Assembly: GCF_001721645.1 (NCBI RefSeq)
Contig: NZ_CP017141.1
Coordinates: forward strand, 806,001-870,000
Direction: 5' to 3'
Origin: Pedobacter steynii
GTDB lineage: Bacteria > Bacteroidota > Bacteroidia > Sphingobacteriales > Sphingobacteriaceae
DNA: 64,000 nt
The notes under the pieces were generated by a model. That model had not been told where the DNA came from, did not search any database, and saw only the letters and a list, made by a program, of their open reading frames with translations. Positions 26,501-35,166 of the stretch are shown in pieces. The first letter of the stretch is position 1; each line of letters opens with the position of its first letter. A program made the translations under genes and the position numbers.

Positions 26501-27012
26501 TGATAAGCACCGTTTGTATCGGTCGTGGTACTTTTTTCTGTCCCCATAATCCGGATAGATACTCCTGGGATAGGTCCCCCCTGTTCATCCGTCACCACAC
26601 CTTTAATCAGGATGGCTTCATTGATCCAGGACAATACCGGAACTGCATCCTGATCTCTTTTCCGGAAGATCACTACATTTCTATCTGCTTCGCGATAAGA
26701 GAAGGGAGTTCCCTTCAGCAATTGAATCAGTACTTCATTCAATGGCATCCTATTCACATCCAGCACAACCCCTTTGATCTTTCTCAGTTCATTATTGTTA
26801 TAAGAAAAATCCATTTTACTGGTCTTACTGATTTTTTCTATTGCCTTTTCTAAGGATTCCCCTTTAAGATGAATACTAACTTTTACATCTTTAAGGTTCT
26901 GACTAAATACTGTCTCTGCTAATAAGGTTCCTGCAGAGGTCAGTAAAGTGGCAAACACTATTAATCCTACCTTCATTATCTTAAGAATTAGTGTAGTAAT
27001 GTTTTTTTTCAT
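23554..27012 (-). CDS. SusC/RagA-family TonB-dependent receptor with STN domain (PUL 1)
   Basis: About 1,152 aa from ATG 27012. It imports glycan fragments across the outer membrane, powered by TonB. Order: signal peptide (MKVGLIVFATLLTSAGTLLA), an STN domain (about 40-100; VSIHLKGESLEKAIEKIS), a CarboxypepD_reg-like domain (ILIKGVVTDEQGGPIPGVSI), a plug with the SusC signature LKDAAAAAIYGARAAFGVVL, and a 22-strand barrel ending FQKTFSFGLNLNF. The STN domain marks it as a transducer that contacts FecR. Alternative starts at ATG 27084 or TTG 27093 would add a basic N-terminus; 27012 gives the most normal signal peptide. Confidence 0.95.
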   Translation of the reverse strand: MKKNITTLILKIMKVGLIVFATLLTSAGTLLAETVFSQNLKDVKVSIHLKGESLEKAIEKISKTSKMDFSYNNNELRKIKGVVLDVNRMPLNEVLIQLLKGTPFSYREADRNVVIFRKRDQDAVPVLSWINEAILIKGVVTDEQGGPIPGVSIRIMGTEKSTTTDTNGAYQIEAGSPADVLVFSYVGLSSQKIVIGTRKQINVVMKDDQKSLTEVVVVGYGVQKKVNLSGAVDGVTSKDIENRPLSSVGAGLQGLIPNLNITASSGQVNKAPSFNVRGFTSINGGGPYILVDNVPFTADELLALNPADIENVTVLKDAAAAAIYGARAAFGVVLITTKSAKSADLKIAANTYYAIRSLGKVPEIVTDPLKVMEYKHDAAYPLYSLYPENVRAYARERSQNPSLPAVIVSPSDPNAWMYYGTTNWMDEVYKPSAPTYSANINLSKKDDKLSYYMSSEYFRNEGMFRYGNDTYDRYNLRAKADYNLSKWLNIGNNTSFMSSTYDGSSYSGEGFFHNVNRQNSLDVPRNPDGSWTSTGAALLGRLQNGGRSVTRSNNFQTTFTAKASLVKEVWDLKADATIRRIDTAGKSYEIAVPYKTGPNSAISYSGANPGWAQNDDRHIRHNIYNIYTDFHKTFNTKHYVQVLAGFNQEYRNRNAAWVNRKGLISNTLPSINLATGEMTSKEYIEDWAVRGWFYRLNYIFDDKYIVELNGRYDGTSRFPTNDRWGFFPSASVGYLLSREKFFEPVAEKLGIDLLKLRASYGALGNQDVGAYYYIPSMGSGQIGQILDGKRPVEVRPPGAVAPSLTWERVSTLNFGGDISMFKNRLDLNFDAYTRYTEGMLTKGKTLPGPFGTVEPKVNAADLKTKGWEFRIGWKDGFMLDNSQFYYNIGFNMGDSKTYITRFDNPNGLLSDYYVGQRIGEIWGLETEGFFQSKEELANHADQSAVGADDTGYKFDVGDLKFKDLNNDGKVDKGKNTLADHGDQKIIGNDEARYQYGIDLGAGWKGFDIRLFFQGVGKRDWYPNASNHYFWGVYAQPWTNVQEHNLDRWTPETPNAYFPRVKAYIAEDETELGNPQTKYLQDASYLRLKNLTLGYTLPKSLTNKMKMDKLRVYFSAENVFDISHIKARLDPEGLNGKLYPFQKTFSFGLNLNF

Positions 27013-27148
27013 ATTTTTATTTCGTTTTAAAATTCTTTGAAACAGCACAGCCATCCGGAAAATTTTTCGAAGAGTTGCCCGCATGCTGTACAATCAGATC
27101 AGTATCTGCTCCAACAGGTACTGATCATTTTTTTATCTTAATGACTCG

Positions 27149-28066
27149 CTAATTACATCCGCTACCTACTATAGACACCTCCTTTTCTTTTATTTGGTAA
27201 GTTATTCCCTGTATATCTTTAATCGTTTCCATCACATCCGTTAAACTTTGTTCCGTATCAAAACGAATCGTACTGAAACAGTTCTTAAATACGTCTTTAT
27301 CATAATTTATCTTCACCTGATAAGCATTCTCTACCGCCAGGATCAGGTCTTCAAAATGAGCGGCATGTAAGATCACTTTACCATCATTCCATTCGGTACG
27401 CTCATGGGCTTTTACCGGAATTACTTTGGGTTTACGGTGATCTTTGGTGTAAACCGCTTCCTGGTCTTTCACCAAAACACTCAGCTGCTTGTGGTCGTCG
27501 CTTACCGCTACCTTTCCCGTAACTACAGAAACACTCATGGTAGATAAGCTTTTATAGGATTTCACGACAAAAGAAGTTCCCAGTACATGCGTTTTGATCC
27601 CCGAAGCTTCGACCACAAAAGGCACATTTTTATTGTGCACCACATCAAAGAAGCCTTCCCCGTCCAGTAGGTAAACTGTTCTCTTTTTCCCGAATTTTTT
27701 TGGATATTTTAAGGTACTTGCTGCATTTAACCAAACGGTAGAACCATCTGGCAGTACCACTTCCCTGGTTTCTCCCTGCGGAACTACAACCGTGATATAA
27801 TTGCTGCTAAAGGCAGAATAATTGTAATAAAACATCAGTGCAGCAGAAACCAGGAGCAAGCCTATTGCTGCAGCCACACTCATCATGGTCCTCCGCCTCT
27901 TTACCGAAGTCTGGAGTGCCTGTTTCGTGTGAATTTCTTTAGTCGCCTGTATCCGCCCCAGAATTTCCTGCTGCAGCATTTCCCGTTCTTTTTCTCCATC
28001 GAAAAATTCATCGGGATCATTGATTCCAAACTCCTTATAGAGGTCTCTTTTATCTTTTTCGTTCAT
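27149..28066 (-). CDS. FecR-family anti-sigma factor (PUL 1)
   Basis: A 305-aa inner-membrane regulator that holds an ECF sigma factor and releases it when the STN-type receptor is occupied. A cytoplasmic N-terminal part (1-60) precedes one membrane helix (MMSVAAAIGLLLVSAALMF). The periplasmic FecR domain has the typical VVVPQGETREVVLPDGSTVW, LLDGEGFFDVVHNKNVPF and VLGTSFVVKSY strands, and a C-terminal domain contacts the receptor STN domain. It lies just upstream of susC on the same strand. Unusually, its sigma factor is not adjacent: a GH30 gene and a terminator lie between. Confidence 0.93.
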   Translation of the reverse strand: MNEKDKRDLYKEFGINDPDEFFDGEKEREMLQQEILGRIQATKEIHTKQALQTSVKRRRTMMSVAAAIGLLLVSAALMFYYNYSAFSSNYITVVVPQGETREVVLPDGSTVWLNAASTLKYPKKFGKKRTVYLLDGEGFFDVVHNKNVPFVVEASGIKTHVLGTSFVVKSYKSLSTMSVSVVTGKVAVSDDHKQLSVLVKDQEAVYTKDHRKPKVIPVKAHERTEWNDGKVILHAAHFEDLILAVENAYQVKINYDKDVFKNCFSTIRFDTEQSLTDVMETIKDIQGITYQIKEKEVSIVGSGCN

Positions 28067-28114
28067 ATACTAAGTACATAACGAACCAGCATCAAAGAGG
28101 TACTATGAGAAATT

Positions 28115-28150
28115 AAAAAAAATATCCCGAAGAAATGTCTCCGGGATATA
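28115..28150 (-). terminator. Rho-independent terminator after the GH30 gene
   Basis: On the minus strand ATATCCCG and CGGGATAT form the base of a hairpin followed by a T run. It lies between the GH30 stop and the FecR start, separating the two units. Confidence 0.75.
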
Positions 28151-28172
28151 TCATCACTATAAAGGATCGGTT

Positions 28173-29690
28173 TTAGTTTTTCACACCCGTAAAAGTGATC
28201 ACGCTTTGTGCCGGAACAGTCAGGCTGAAGCTTCCGTCAGCAGCAACACTGACAGGAGTTCCCTGCTGCCAATGGTTACTGCTACTTCCCGTGGTCTGAT
28301 AGCTGATTAAAGAACCCGCGGCAAAACCTTGTAAGTGTAGAGTACAATTTAATGCATCTGTTCCTGGATTAATGGCTACCAGACTGAACTTTCCTGTAGC
28401 CGGATCCTTATAGGCAGACACCTTTAATACCGAATTGTTCTGGACAGTCGCCCCAAAACGAAAGTATCCTGCGTGGATATATCTGGAAAACTGCCCCATT
28501 ACATCATACGTTTTTGGAAAATCAAGGGAACCATCTCCATTGGTGCAGATCAGGGATTCATTGTTACGGATGGCCAGCATCCCCAGCCAGTAAACAAAAG
28601 CATTCACATTACATTCTGCAAGGAATTTATGCATGCTGGTTGCCAGCTTTAAGCCTCCGCCTATTGTGTTGTCGTAAGTACCACCATCATCAGAAGTTTC
28701 GGTCATCCATACTGGTTTATTTCCCGTTGCATAATTCCAGGTTACCGGATTTTGGTTCAAACCTCTTTTACCAGTAATCAATTCTCCGATTTCCACATAA
28801 CCATGACCGGCAAGAATATCGACATTACTCCGGTCCATTCCCGCCAGGAAGGTATTTGCAGTACCCCATGCCGCGTTTTCCGAAGACAGGATTTTCGTAC
28901 TTCCCAGGCCCTGCTGGTTCAATGCAGGTCTTAAATTATTGGTAACGAATTCTCCCAGATGCGCGGAATTCCAATACGAAGCATCCCAGTCTGAAAACAC
29001 ATTTTCAGGTTCATTAGAAGGAGATATTGCATAGAAATTAATTCCTTCATTTTGATAAGCCTTCGCAAATCCCGCAAGGTAACGTGCAAAAGCAGTTGAG
29101 CTGGTACTAAAGTTCAATCCGTTGAACCACTTTCCGCTTTCGCTATTTGGGTTCGTCTTCATATATAAAGGAGGAGTCCAGGTACTCGCAAACATAATGG
29201 GCACCTGATAGCGCTCTTTTATTTTTTTAAGGATCCATAGCTGTCCTAAATGCTCTTTCTGGATATCCGTTAATGTTTGATAAGTACTGCTGTTAACATC
29301 GACATCAATATCCACTCCTGCAGGTTTGATGGTAACTACGCCGCTTTGTTGATTAAAGCCATAAGTATGGAGTACTTTACCACGGACCATGTTCAGTTGT
29401 AAACCATTTGCTCCCCAGAGATAAGCCATAATGCTATCTCTTTTCTGAGATTCAAAAAAGGGAACAATACGGCCACCAAAGGCGCCGAAGCCATCGATTC
29501 TCTGATAGGTCTGATCCCAGTTAACGGTAATATCCGCAGTTCCCGTTGCGCCTGCAACAGCCGCCTTTTGATTTGCATTTCGCTGATTTGCGTCCGACAG
29601 CAGGTCCTCGGTAGACTGCTGTTTACAACTTCCTGTTACTGCAATTGCTGCCATTGCAAGAAAGGCCATTTTTAGATTTTTGTAGGTCAT
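28173..29690 (-). CDS. Glycoside hydrolase family 30 lipoprotein (PUL 1)
   Basis: A 505-aa retaining glycoside hydrolase. The N-terminus MTYKNLKMAFLAMAAIAVTG ending in SCKQQ has a lipobox-like TGSC, so it is probably membrane-anchored. The GH30 fold starts YQRIDGFGAFGGRIVPFF; the acid/base Glu is in YAISPSNEPEN (about 228) and the nucleophile Glu in VWMTETSDDGG (about 330). A C-terminal beta-sandwich closes the protein (SAYKDPATGKFSLVAINPG). GH30 includes glucuronoxylanases, beta-1,6-glucanases and beta-glucosidases; the subfamily is not resolved. It sits between the sigma factor and FecR with its own terminator, an unusual position for a PUL enzyme. Confidence 0.9.
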   Translation of the reverse strand: MTYKNLKMAFLAMAAIAVTGSCKQQSTEDLLSDANQRNANQKAAVAGATGTADITVNWDQTYQRIDGFGAFGGRIVPFFESQKRDSIMAYLWGANGLQLNMVRGKVLHTYGFNQQSGVVTIKPAGVDIDVDVNSSTYQTLTDIQKEHLGQLWILKKIKERYQVPIMFASTWTPPLYMKTNPNSESGKWFNGLNFSTSSTAFARYLAGFAKAYQNEGINFYAISPSNEPENVFSDWDASYWNSAHLGEFVTNNLRPALNQQGLGSTKILSSENAAWGTANTFLAGMDRSNVDILAGHGYVEIGELITGKRGLNQNPVTWNYATGNKPVWMTETSDDGGTYDNTIGGGLKLATSMHKFLAECNVNAFVYWLGMLAIRNNESLICTNGDGSLDFPKTYDVMGQFSRYIHAGYFRFGATVQNNSVLKVSAYKDPATGKFSLVAINPGTDALNCTLHLQGFAAGSLISYQTTGSSSNHWQQGTPVSVAADGSFSLTVPAQSVITFTGVKN

Positions 29691-29867
29691 GGGTTATATA
29701 ATTTTGATGATTTTCTTTCTACATAAATCTATTTTAAACCTGACGGGTTTTTAAATGGTTTTTTCGCATAAACCGATAGTTTTTTTACACAAAACACTAC
29801 AAATGAAACAACTGTAAAACACCTGACAACTCAGAACGAGCATCAGCAGATTGATTGGAACCCCAAT

Positions 29868-30410
29868 TTAGTGGAAAGGGTATTTAGATTTTAGTCTTTT
29901 CAGGGCACTGGTGATTTGATTTTTAACCGTTTGCGAAGAGATGGAAAGCTTACCCGCAATTTCATTTACGGAAAGGTCATCTTCTCTGCTCATTAAAAAA
30001 ACCTTACGCATCCCTGCCGGCATATTTTGAATCTCCAGCTGCAGGTGTTGAGCCGTATCTTTAGAGGCGAACTGCTCGAATAGAGAATGCCCGGTCTCCT
30101 CCCTGGTCTTAACCAGCTCGACATCATGTTTGATCCTCAAAGTCTGACGACGGTTCAGGTCTGTCAGCTTATTCTTTAAGATCACATAAATATATCCGAT
30201 AAAAGTAGTGGTAATTTTAAGACTGTGACGTTTGATCCAGATCAGCATAAACAAGTCGTGCACCACGTCTTTTGCTTCTTCCCGGTTATTTAGCTTCTTA
30301 CAGGCAATGGCATATACCACATCCCAATAACGCGCATAAATTTCATTAAATGCTTCGTCATTGTCTTGTTTCAGTAAAGCCAGCAAAGCCGGGTCCGTCA
30401 GCGATTTCAA
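29868..30410 (-). CDS. ECF-type RNA polymerase sigma factor (PUL 1)
   Basis: A 180-aa sigma-70 family ECF factor. Region 2 is FNEIYARYWDVVYAIACKKL followed by EEAKDVVHDLFMLIWIK; region 4 is SVNEIAGKLSISSQTVKNQI followed by TSALKRLK, a standard helix-turn-helix. It presumably drives transcription of PUL 1 when released from the FecR protein encoded downstream. It is the first gene of the minus-strand block. The GH30 gene begins about 180 bp after it. Confidence 0.93.
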   Translation of the reverse strand: MKSLTDPALLALLKQDNDEAFNEIYARYWDVVYAIACKKLNNREEAKDVVHDLFMLIWIKRHSLKITTTFIGYIYVILKNKLTDLNRRQTLRIKHDVELVKTREETGHSLFEQFASKDTAQHLQLEIQNMPAGMRKVFLMSREDDLSVNEIAGKLSISSQTVKNQITSALKRLKSKYPFH

Positions 30411-30528
30411 TAAAATTTGGTCTTAGGTGGTTTATTTGGTGATACAATATATAAATTAATTGCAAAAGTAAAGGAATAGAAAAACACCTTCGACACCAGG
30501 ACCATTAAGTTTTCATTAAATTCTCTGC

Positions 30529-30885
30529 TTAATCCTGCACCTGAGCAACCACCTTCAGGATATGTTCCCTGTTTTTATTTCCCCATTGGTCCAGGGCCTG
30601 TATTACCGGTAAAGTACCTTCACCTATTTCAGTCAGGTAATATTCCACCTTTAAGGGAAGTCCGGGATAAACTTTCTTATAGAGAATTCCAAACTCTTCC
30701 AATTCCCGAAGCTGCATATTGATTACCCTTGGCGCTGCAGCATCAATCAGGGCATGTAATTCACTCGGCCTTCTGATTCCCTGATTAATTCCATCAATGA
30801 TACATGGTTTCCATTTCCCGCTCAATACTTTCATGGCAACGTTAATCCCACATTCCAGGTCTTCCGGTATTTTCCTCTCATACAT
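30529..30885 (-). CDS. HxlR-family winged-helix regulator
   Basis: A 118-aa MarR-like winged-helix repressor or activator of the HxlR family. Family hallmarks are CGINVAMKVLSGKWKPCIID (with the conserved Cys and GKW), IRRPSELHALI, and VINMQLRELEEFGILYKKVY. The single N-terminal Cys is often redox- or electrophile-sensitive in HxlR proteins. ATG 30885 is preferred over GTG 30891. The gene is divergent from the imine-reductase-like gene across a region with several palindromes, the classical layout for an HxlR regulator and its target. Confidence 0.93.
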   Translation of the reverse strand: MYERKIPEDLECGINVAMKVLSGKWKPCIIDGINQGIRRPSELHALIDAAAPRVINMQLRELEEFGILYKKVYPGLPLKVEYYLTEIGEGTLPVIQALDQWGNKNREHILKVVAQVQD

Positions 30886-30926
30886 AAGCACAAATTTTAA
30901 CTCACAATGTATTAAAAATAATGAAT

Positions 30927-30978
30927 CCCTGATCCCAAAACAGGGAATAATTATTCCCCCAGGGAATCTGTTTTCCCT
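30927..30978. promoter_or_regulatory. Cluster of inverted repeats, likely HxlR operator
   Basis: GGGAATAATTATTCCC at 30943-30958 is a perfect 16-bp palindrome. It is followed by AGGGAA...TTCCCT at 30961-30978 and preceded by a TCCCTG that can pair with CAGGGA. The sites lie in the roughly 145-bp divergent region between the HxlR gene and the reductase gene. Assignment to HxlR is inference from position. Confidence 0.55.
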
Positions 30979-31031
30979 TATTTTATCACTGTACTATTCT
31001 GTTGAAGTTTGTCTTATTAAAATTAAAGAAG

Positions 31032-31916
31032 ATGACAACAGAAAACAACAACAAAGTGACTGTTATAGGTCTGGGTTCAATGGGAACCACATTAGCCCGG
31101 TTGCTATTAAACAAAGGATACCAGGTAACCGTATGGAACCGCAGCAGCGGGAGAGCGAAAGATTTAATACCTGAAGGTGCCATAGAAGCCAAAGACATCA
31201 GCACAGCCATTGCCGCAAGTCCGCTTATCGTGATCTGCGTTTATAACTATGAAGCTACCCGACAAATCCTGGACAACAGTGAGGTGGGTACACTTCTTAG
31301 CGGAAAATTGCTTCTTCAACTCAGCACCATCAGCCCCAGAGAAGCGGTGGAGAGCGAAATATGGGCAAAAGGACATGGAGCAATTTATCTCAACGGAGGA
31401 ATTCAGGCAGCCCCGACACAGATGGGAAAGGCAGATACCCCAATCCTGATCTCCGGAAATCAGGAAGCATATCACCTGGCCGAACCTGTGTTGAATGTTT
31501 TTGGAGGGGCCATCAGCTACCTTGGGGAGAAAATAGCCGCATCTCCAACCGTAGACCTGGCCACACTATCCTATATCTACGGGGCTTCTATCGGCTTCTT
31601 CCATGGAGCAAGGATTATAGAATCACAAGGTCTTTCCGTGGCAGATTATGGCGACATTGTGGCCGGTATCAGTCCTTCTTTCGGAGCCTTTCTGAAACAC
31701 GAGGGAAACATGATCCATACCGATAATTATGCCATCACAGAAAGTCCCCTGCGCATTTCTGTTGAAGCTACTGCCAGGCTGGAGCAAACCGCTCTTGAAG
31801 CAGGCATCAATACCGAATTTCCAGCTTTCGCAGCCGGGCTTTTTAAGAAAGCACACTTGTCTGGCTATGGCGATCAGGAAGTTGCCGCAATGATTAAGGT
31901 ACTGAGGACACAATAA
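31032..31916 (+). CDS. NAD(P)-dependent oxidoreductase, imine reductase / beta-hydroxyacid dehydrogenase type
   Basis: A 294-aa Rossmann-fold oxidoreductase. The N-terminus KVTVIGLGSMGTTLARLLL holds the GxGxxG-type nucleotide-binding loop, with YQVTVWNRSSGRA following as in the 6-phosphogluconate/beta-hydroxyacid dehydrogenase family. The all-helical C-terminal domain (from about 165) resembles imine reductase-like proteins (YGASIGFFHGARIIESQGLS). The catalytic Lys of classical hydroxyacid dehydrogenases is not evident. ATG 31032, with an AAAGAAG run 2 nt ahead of it, is chosen over TTG 31002. It is divergent from the HxlR regulator, so it is probably its target. Confidence 0.87.
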   Translation: MTTENNNKVTVIGLGSMGTTLARLLLNKGYQVTVWNRSSGRAKDLIPEGAIEAKDISTAIAASPLIVICVYNYEATRQILDNSEVGTLLSGKLLLQLSTISPREAVESEIWAKGHGAIYLNGGIQAAPTQMGKADTPILISGNQEAYHLAEPVLNVFGGAISYLGEKIAASPTVDLATLSYIYGASIGFFHGARIIESQGLSVADYGDIVAGISPSFGAFLKHEGNMIHTDNYAITESPLRISVEATARLEQTALEAGINTEFPAFAAGLFKKAHLSGYGDQEVAAMIKVLRTQ

Positions 31917-31980
31917 TTGAGGTCACAATCTCAATTTAAATGAGCGGATAAATCCCCAAATTTGCTAGGTTTAACAGCAA

Positions 31981-32904
31981 ATGACAAAAGACAGCCTCAA
32001 GAACATCGGAATCGGCATATTGTTTTCTATGCTATGGGCCTCTGCATCTGTAGCCACCAAATTCGGGGTACAATCCGCTCCGCCTTTAATTCTGGCAAAC
32101 ATCCGCTTTTTTCTGGCCGGTCTGGTCTTACTGGGTTATTGTTATGGATGGAGCAGGGCTAAAGTCTATCGCCTTCCTAACAGAGAAGAGTGGATACAGC
32201 TTTCCATCTTTGGCTTGTTAAATACTACGCTTTATCTGGGACTTTACGTCTACGCAATGAAGTTTACCGCTGCGGGAATCGGAAGTTTAGCCGTATCCAC
32301 AAATCCATTGCTCATTGTCCTGTTTTCTTCCTGGATGATCAGGCGGCGGCCCTCCCTCCCTGAAGTATTCAGTATCATTCTGGGGATGTCGGGGATCGCT
32401 TTTGCCACCTATCCCTTATTAGGTGATCAGCGGACCAGCATAACCGGAATTGCATTACTCATGCTCAGTATGGTGATCGTTTCTTTTGCCAGCGTTTATT
32501 ATGCCCGGGTAAAATGGACTTTGCCCAATCTGCTCATCAATGGCTGGCAGGTTACCCTTGGGGGGATATTCCTCCTGCCGCTGACCATTTCCTTCGGAGA
32601 ATTATCTTCTTTTCATGCCGACCAGACTTTCTGGTATTCTGTACTCTGGCTCAGCCTTGCTGTATCGGTAGTCGGGCTCATCTGCTGGTTTTACCTCCTC
32701 AAGCTTGATACGGTGAAAGCTTCTTTATGGCTATTTCTATGCCCTCTTTTTGGTTTTTTTTATGCCTGGTGGCTGATGAACGAACCGATCACCTGGTACA
32801 CCATCTGTGGCACCCTGCTCGTTGTTTTGGGACTCTATATCGGACAACGCCAGCGACAGAAAAAAACAAACATTATAACATCTATTTTCATTCGAACACA
32901 ATAA
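31981..32904 (+). CDS. EamA/DMT-family transporter
   Basis: A 307-aa inner-membrane protein with ten predicted helices arranged as two EamA repeats. The first repeat begins IGILFSMLWASASVATKFGV and contains ANIRFFLAGLVLLGYCY and FTAAGIGSLAVSTNPLLIVL; the second repeat follows from about residue 160 (ALLMLSMVIVSFASVYYARV). Members export metabolites or amino acids; substrate is not apparent. It starts about 65 bp after the reductase gene on the same strand and may be cotranscribed with it. Confidence 0.9.
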   Translation: MTKDSLKNIGIGILFSMLWASASVATKFGVQSAPPLILANIRFFLAGLVLLGYCYGWSRAKVYRLPNREEWIQLSIFGLLNTTLYLGLYVYAMKFTAAGIGSLAVSTNPLLIVLFSSWMIRRRPSLPEVFSIILGMSGIAFATYPLLGDQRTSITGIALLMLSMVIVSFASVYYARVKWTLPNLLINGWQVTLGGIFLLPLTISFGELSSFHADQTFWYSVLWLSLAVSVVGLICWFYLLKLDTVKASLWLFLCPLFGFFYAWWLMNEPITWYTICGTLLVVLGLYIGQRQRQKKTNIITSIFIRTQ

Positions 32905-32945
32905 AATATGTTAAAATATGTTAAATAGATATAAATACCCAAGGC

Positions 32946-33032
32946 ATGAAAGCAATAAAATTAGTTTTATTTACAGGGGTGATCATCAGAAAACTCGGGT
33001 TAACCAAAATCTATTACTGGTTCAATAAGTAA
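32946..33032 (+). CDS. Possible 28-aa hydrophobic/basic peptide
   Basis: An ATG-started ORF, MKAIKLVLFTGVIIRKLG and on to a terminal WFNK, lies in the gap between the EamA and M13 genes. It has an N-terminal hydrophobic stretch and basic residues. There is no recognised family, and an ORF this short can arise by chance. Confidence 0.2.
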   Translation: MKAIKLVLFTGVIIRKLGLTKIYYWFNK

Positions 33033-33127
33033 TATTTTTATTAAGAATATTATTTGTTTAGCGGTATTTCCTAAATTGATCCCTTTGATGGATTAATACC
33101 CTTCACCCTATTAACTTATTATTACTT

Positions 33128-35161
33128 ATGAATATAAAACTGAAAAGCTATTTTGCTGCTTTGGGCATTTTGGCTGCAAGCTATTCTGCACAGGCTCAAT
33201 CTCCGGCAAAATTTATAGATCCTGCGAATATGGATCTTACCGTAAAACCAGGAGACGATTTTTATAAATATGCAAGTGGTACCTGGATCAAAAACAATCC
33301 TGTTCCTGCAAAAGAAACACGTTGGGGAAGTTTTAATGCCCTTCGTGATTTCAACATCAACGCCGTAAAAGGCCTGGTTGAAGACGCAGCGGCAGACAAA
33401 TCTGCTCCTGCAGGTTCCGTTAAAAGACGTGTAGGCGATTTTTACGCTGCTGCTATGGACAGCATTACCATTGAAAAGCTGGGTTATACTCCTATAAAAG
33501 CTGATCTTGCCAAAATAAAGCTGATCAAAGACATCCCAGGAATATTGGATCATGCAGCCTATCTGCGTACAACAGGCCTTGCTTCTCCTATGTTTAGCTT
33601 CTCTGTTGGCCAGGACAGAAAAAATGTCAACAAATACCTGACACAACTTGGACAGGGGGGAACGACTCTACCCGACCGCGATTATTACCTGAAGGATGAT
33701 AGCAGAAGTGTAAAAATCAGGGCAGCATATGATACTTATATCACCACCCTCTTTACCTTAACCGGAAGTTCTGCAGCAGAAGCGAAGAAAAAAGCATCCG
33801 CCATCATGGCGATTGAAAAACAACTTGCAGAAGCACAGATGGCAAGAGTGGAAATGCGCGATCCACATAAAACCTATAACAAATTTACAGTTGCTGAATT
33901 CAGTAAGACCACTCCGGGACTAAACTGGACAACCATGCTTCCTAAGTTTAAAGTAAACGGACAGGATACCATTCTGGTTTCCTCACCCAAGTTCTTTACC
34001 AGCCTTGACGGAATGCTGAAAACGGTTTCTATTGCAGACTGGAAAACTTACCTGGAATGGAATGTATTAAAGTCTGCGGCTCCAAACCTGAGCAGTCCTT
34101 TTGTAAATGCCTCTTTCGCATTCACTCAGGCCCAAACCGGACAAAAAGTACAAACACCAAGATGGCAAAGAATGTCGCAACTTACTGATGGAACTATTGG
34201 TGAGCTATTGGGTCAGCTTTATGTAGCTAAATATTTCAAACCAGATGCCAAAGTAAGAATGACTGAGCTCATCAGTAACCTTAGAAAGGCGTTTGAGATC
34301 AGAATTAAAGGACTGGACTGGATGAGTGATGCCACTAAAGAAAAAGCACTGGCAAAGCTACATGCTTTTGTCCCTAAGATCGGCTATCCTGAAAAATGGA
34401 AAACCTATGATGGTTTACAGATCGGTCGTACCACCTATTTACAAAACCTGCGCAATTCCGGTACCTGGGCTTATCAGGAAATGGTTAGTCAGCTGGGCAA
34501 ACCAGTAGACCGTACCCGTTTCGGAATGACTCCGCCAACAGTAAACGCTTATTACAGTCCGACGATGAATGAGATTGTATTCCCTGCCGGTATTCTTCAA
34601 TTTCCATTCTTTGATCCAAATGCAGATGACGCAGTGAACTATGGTGGAATTGGTGCCGTAATCGGACACGAAATGTCTCATGGATTTGACGACTCAGGTA
34701 GCCAGTATGATAAAGATGGAAACCTACGCAACTGGTGGACACCCGAAGACAAAGTTAAATTCGAAGCGAAAACCAAAGCATTGGGTGAGCAATTTGATGC
34801 CTATACTGTATTGGACACCATCCATGTGATTGGTAAATTGACCATGGGCGAAAACATTGGTGACCTTGGTGGATTAAATGCGGCATACACTGCTTTTAAG
34901 TTAACCAAACAAGGTCAGTCTGAGGAAAAAATTGACGGCTTTACACCAGATCAACGTTTCTTCCTGGCCTGGGCACAGGTATGGAGAGGAAATGTTTTGG
35001 ATGAAACTGCTGCACAGTTAATTAAAACAGATCCGCATTCGCCTGGCCCGTACAGAACCATTGGTGCTCCGGTAAATATGGATGCCTGGTATAAAGCATT
35101 TGACGTTCAGCCGGGAGATAAATTATATAAGAAACCCGAAGACAGAATCAGAATGTGGTAA
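33128..35161 (+). CDS. M13 family zinc metallopeptidase (neprilysin/PepO-like)
   Basis: A 677-aa exported endopeptidase. A signal peptide (LKSYFAALGILAASYSAQAQ) is followed by the M13 N-terminal domain (FIDPANMDLTVKPGDDFYKY then ASGTWIK, a family signature). The catalytic domain has PTVNAYYSPTMNEIVFPAGI, the zinc motif VIGHEMSHGFDDSG (HExxH, about 513), and the third ligand in MGENIGDLGG (about 574). The C-terminus MDAWYKAFDVQPGDKLY is standard, ending just short of the CxxW seen in eukaryotic homologues. It is expected to cleave short peptides in the periplasm. A strong hairpin follows the stop. Confidence 0.96.
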   Translation: MNIKLKSYFAALGILAASYSAQAQSPAKFIDPANMDLTVKPGDDFYKYASGTWIKNNPVPAKETRWGSFNALRDFNINAVKGLVEDAAADKSAPAGSVKRRVGDFYAAAMDSITIEKLGYTPIKADLAKIKLIKDIPGILDHAAYLRTTGLASPMFSFSVGQDRKNVNKYLTQLGQGGTTLPDRDYYLKDDSRSVKIRAAYDTYITTLFTLTGSSAAEAKKKASAIMAIEKQLAEAQMARVEMRDPHKTYNKFTVAEFSKTTPGLNWTTMLPKFKVNGQDTILVSSPKFFTSLDGMLKTVSIADWKTYLEWNVLKSAAPNLSSPFVNASFAFTQAQTGQKVQTPRWQRMSQLTDGTIGELLGQLYVAKYFKPDAKVRMTELISNLRKAFEIRIKGLDWMSDATKEKALAKLHAFVPKIGYPEKWKTYDGLQIGRTTYLQNLRNSGTWAYQEMVSQLGKPVDRTRFGMTPPTVNAYYSPTMNEIVFPAGILQFPFFDPNADDAVNYGGIGAVIGHEMSHGFDDSGSQYDKDGNLRNWWTPEDKVKFEAKTKALGEQFDAYTVLDTIHVIGKLTMGENIGDLGGLNAAYTAFKLTKQGQSEEKIDGFTPDQRFFLAWAQVWRGNVLDETAAQLIKTDPHSPGPYRTIGAPVNMDAWYKAFDVQPGDKLYKKPEDRIRMW

Positions 35162-35166
35162 CACAC

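Noticed and set aside
33122..33646. 174-aa minus-strand ORF over the M13 peptidase
   Set aside because: Cysteine-rich antisense shadow of a strongly conserved gene; no plausible protein features.
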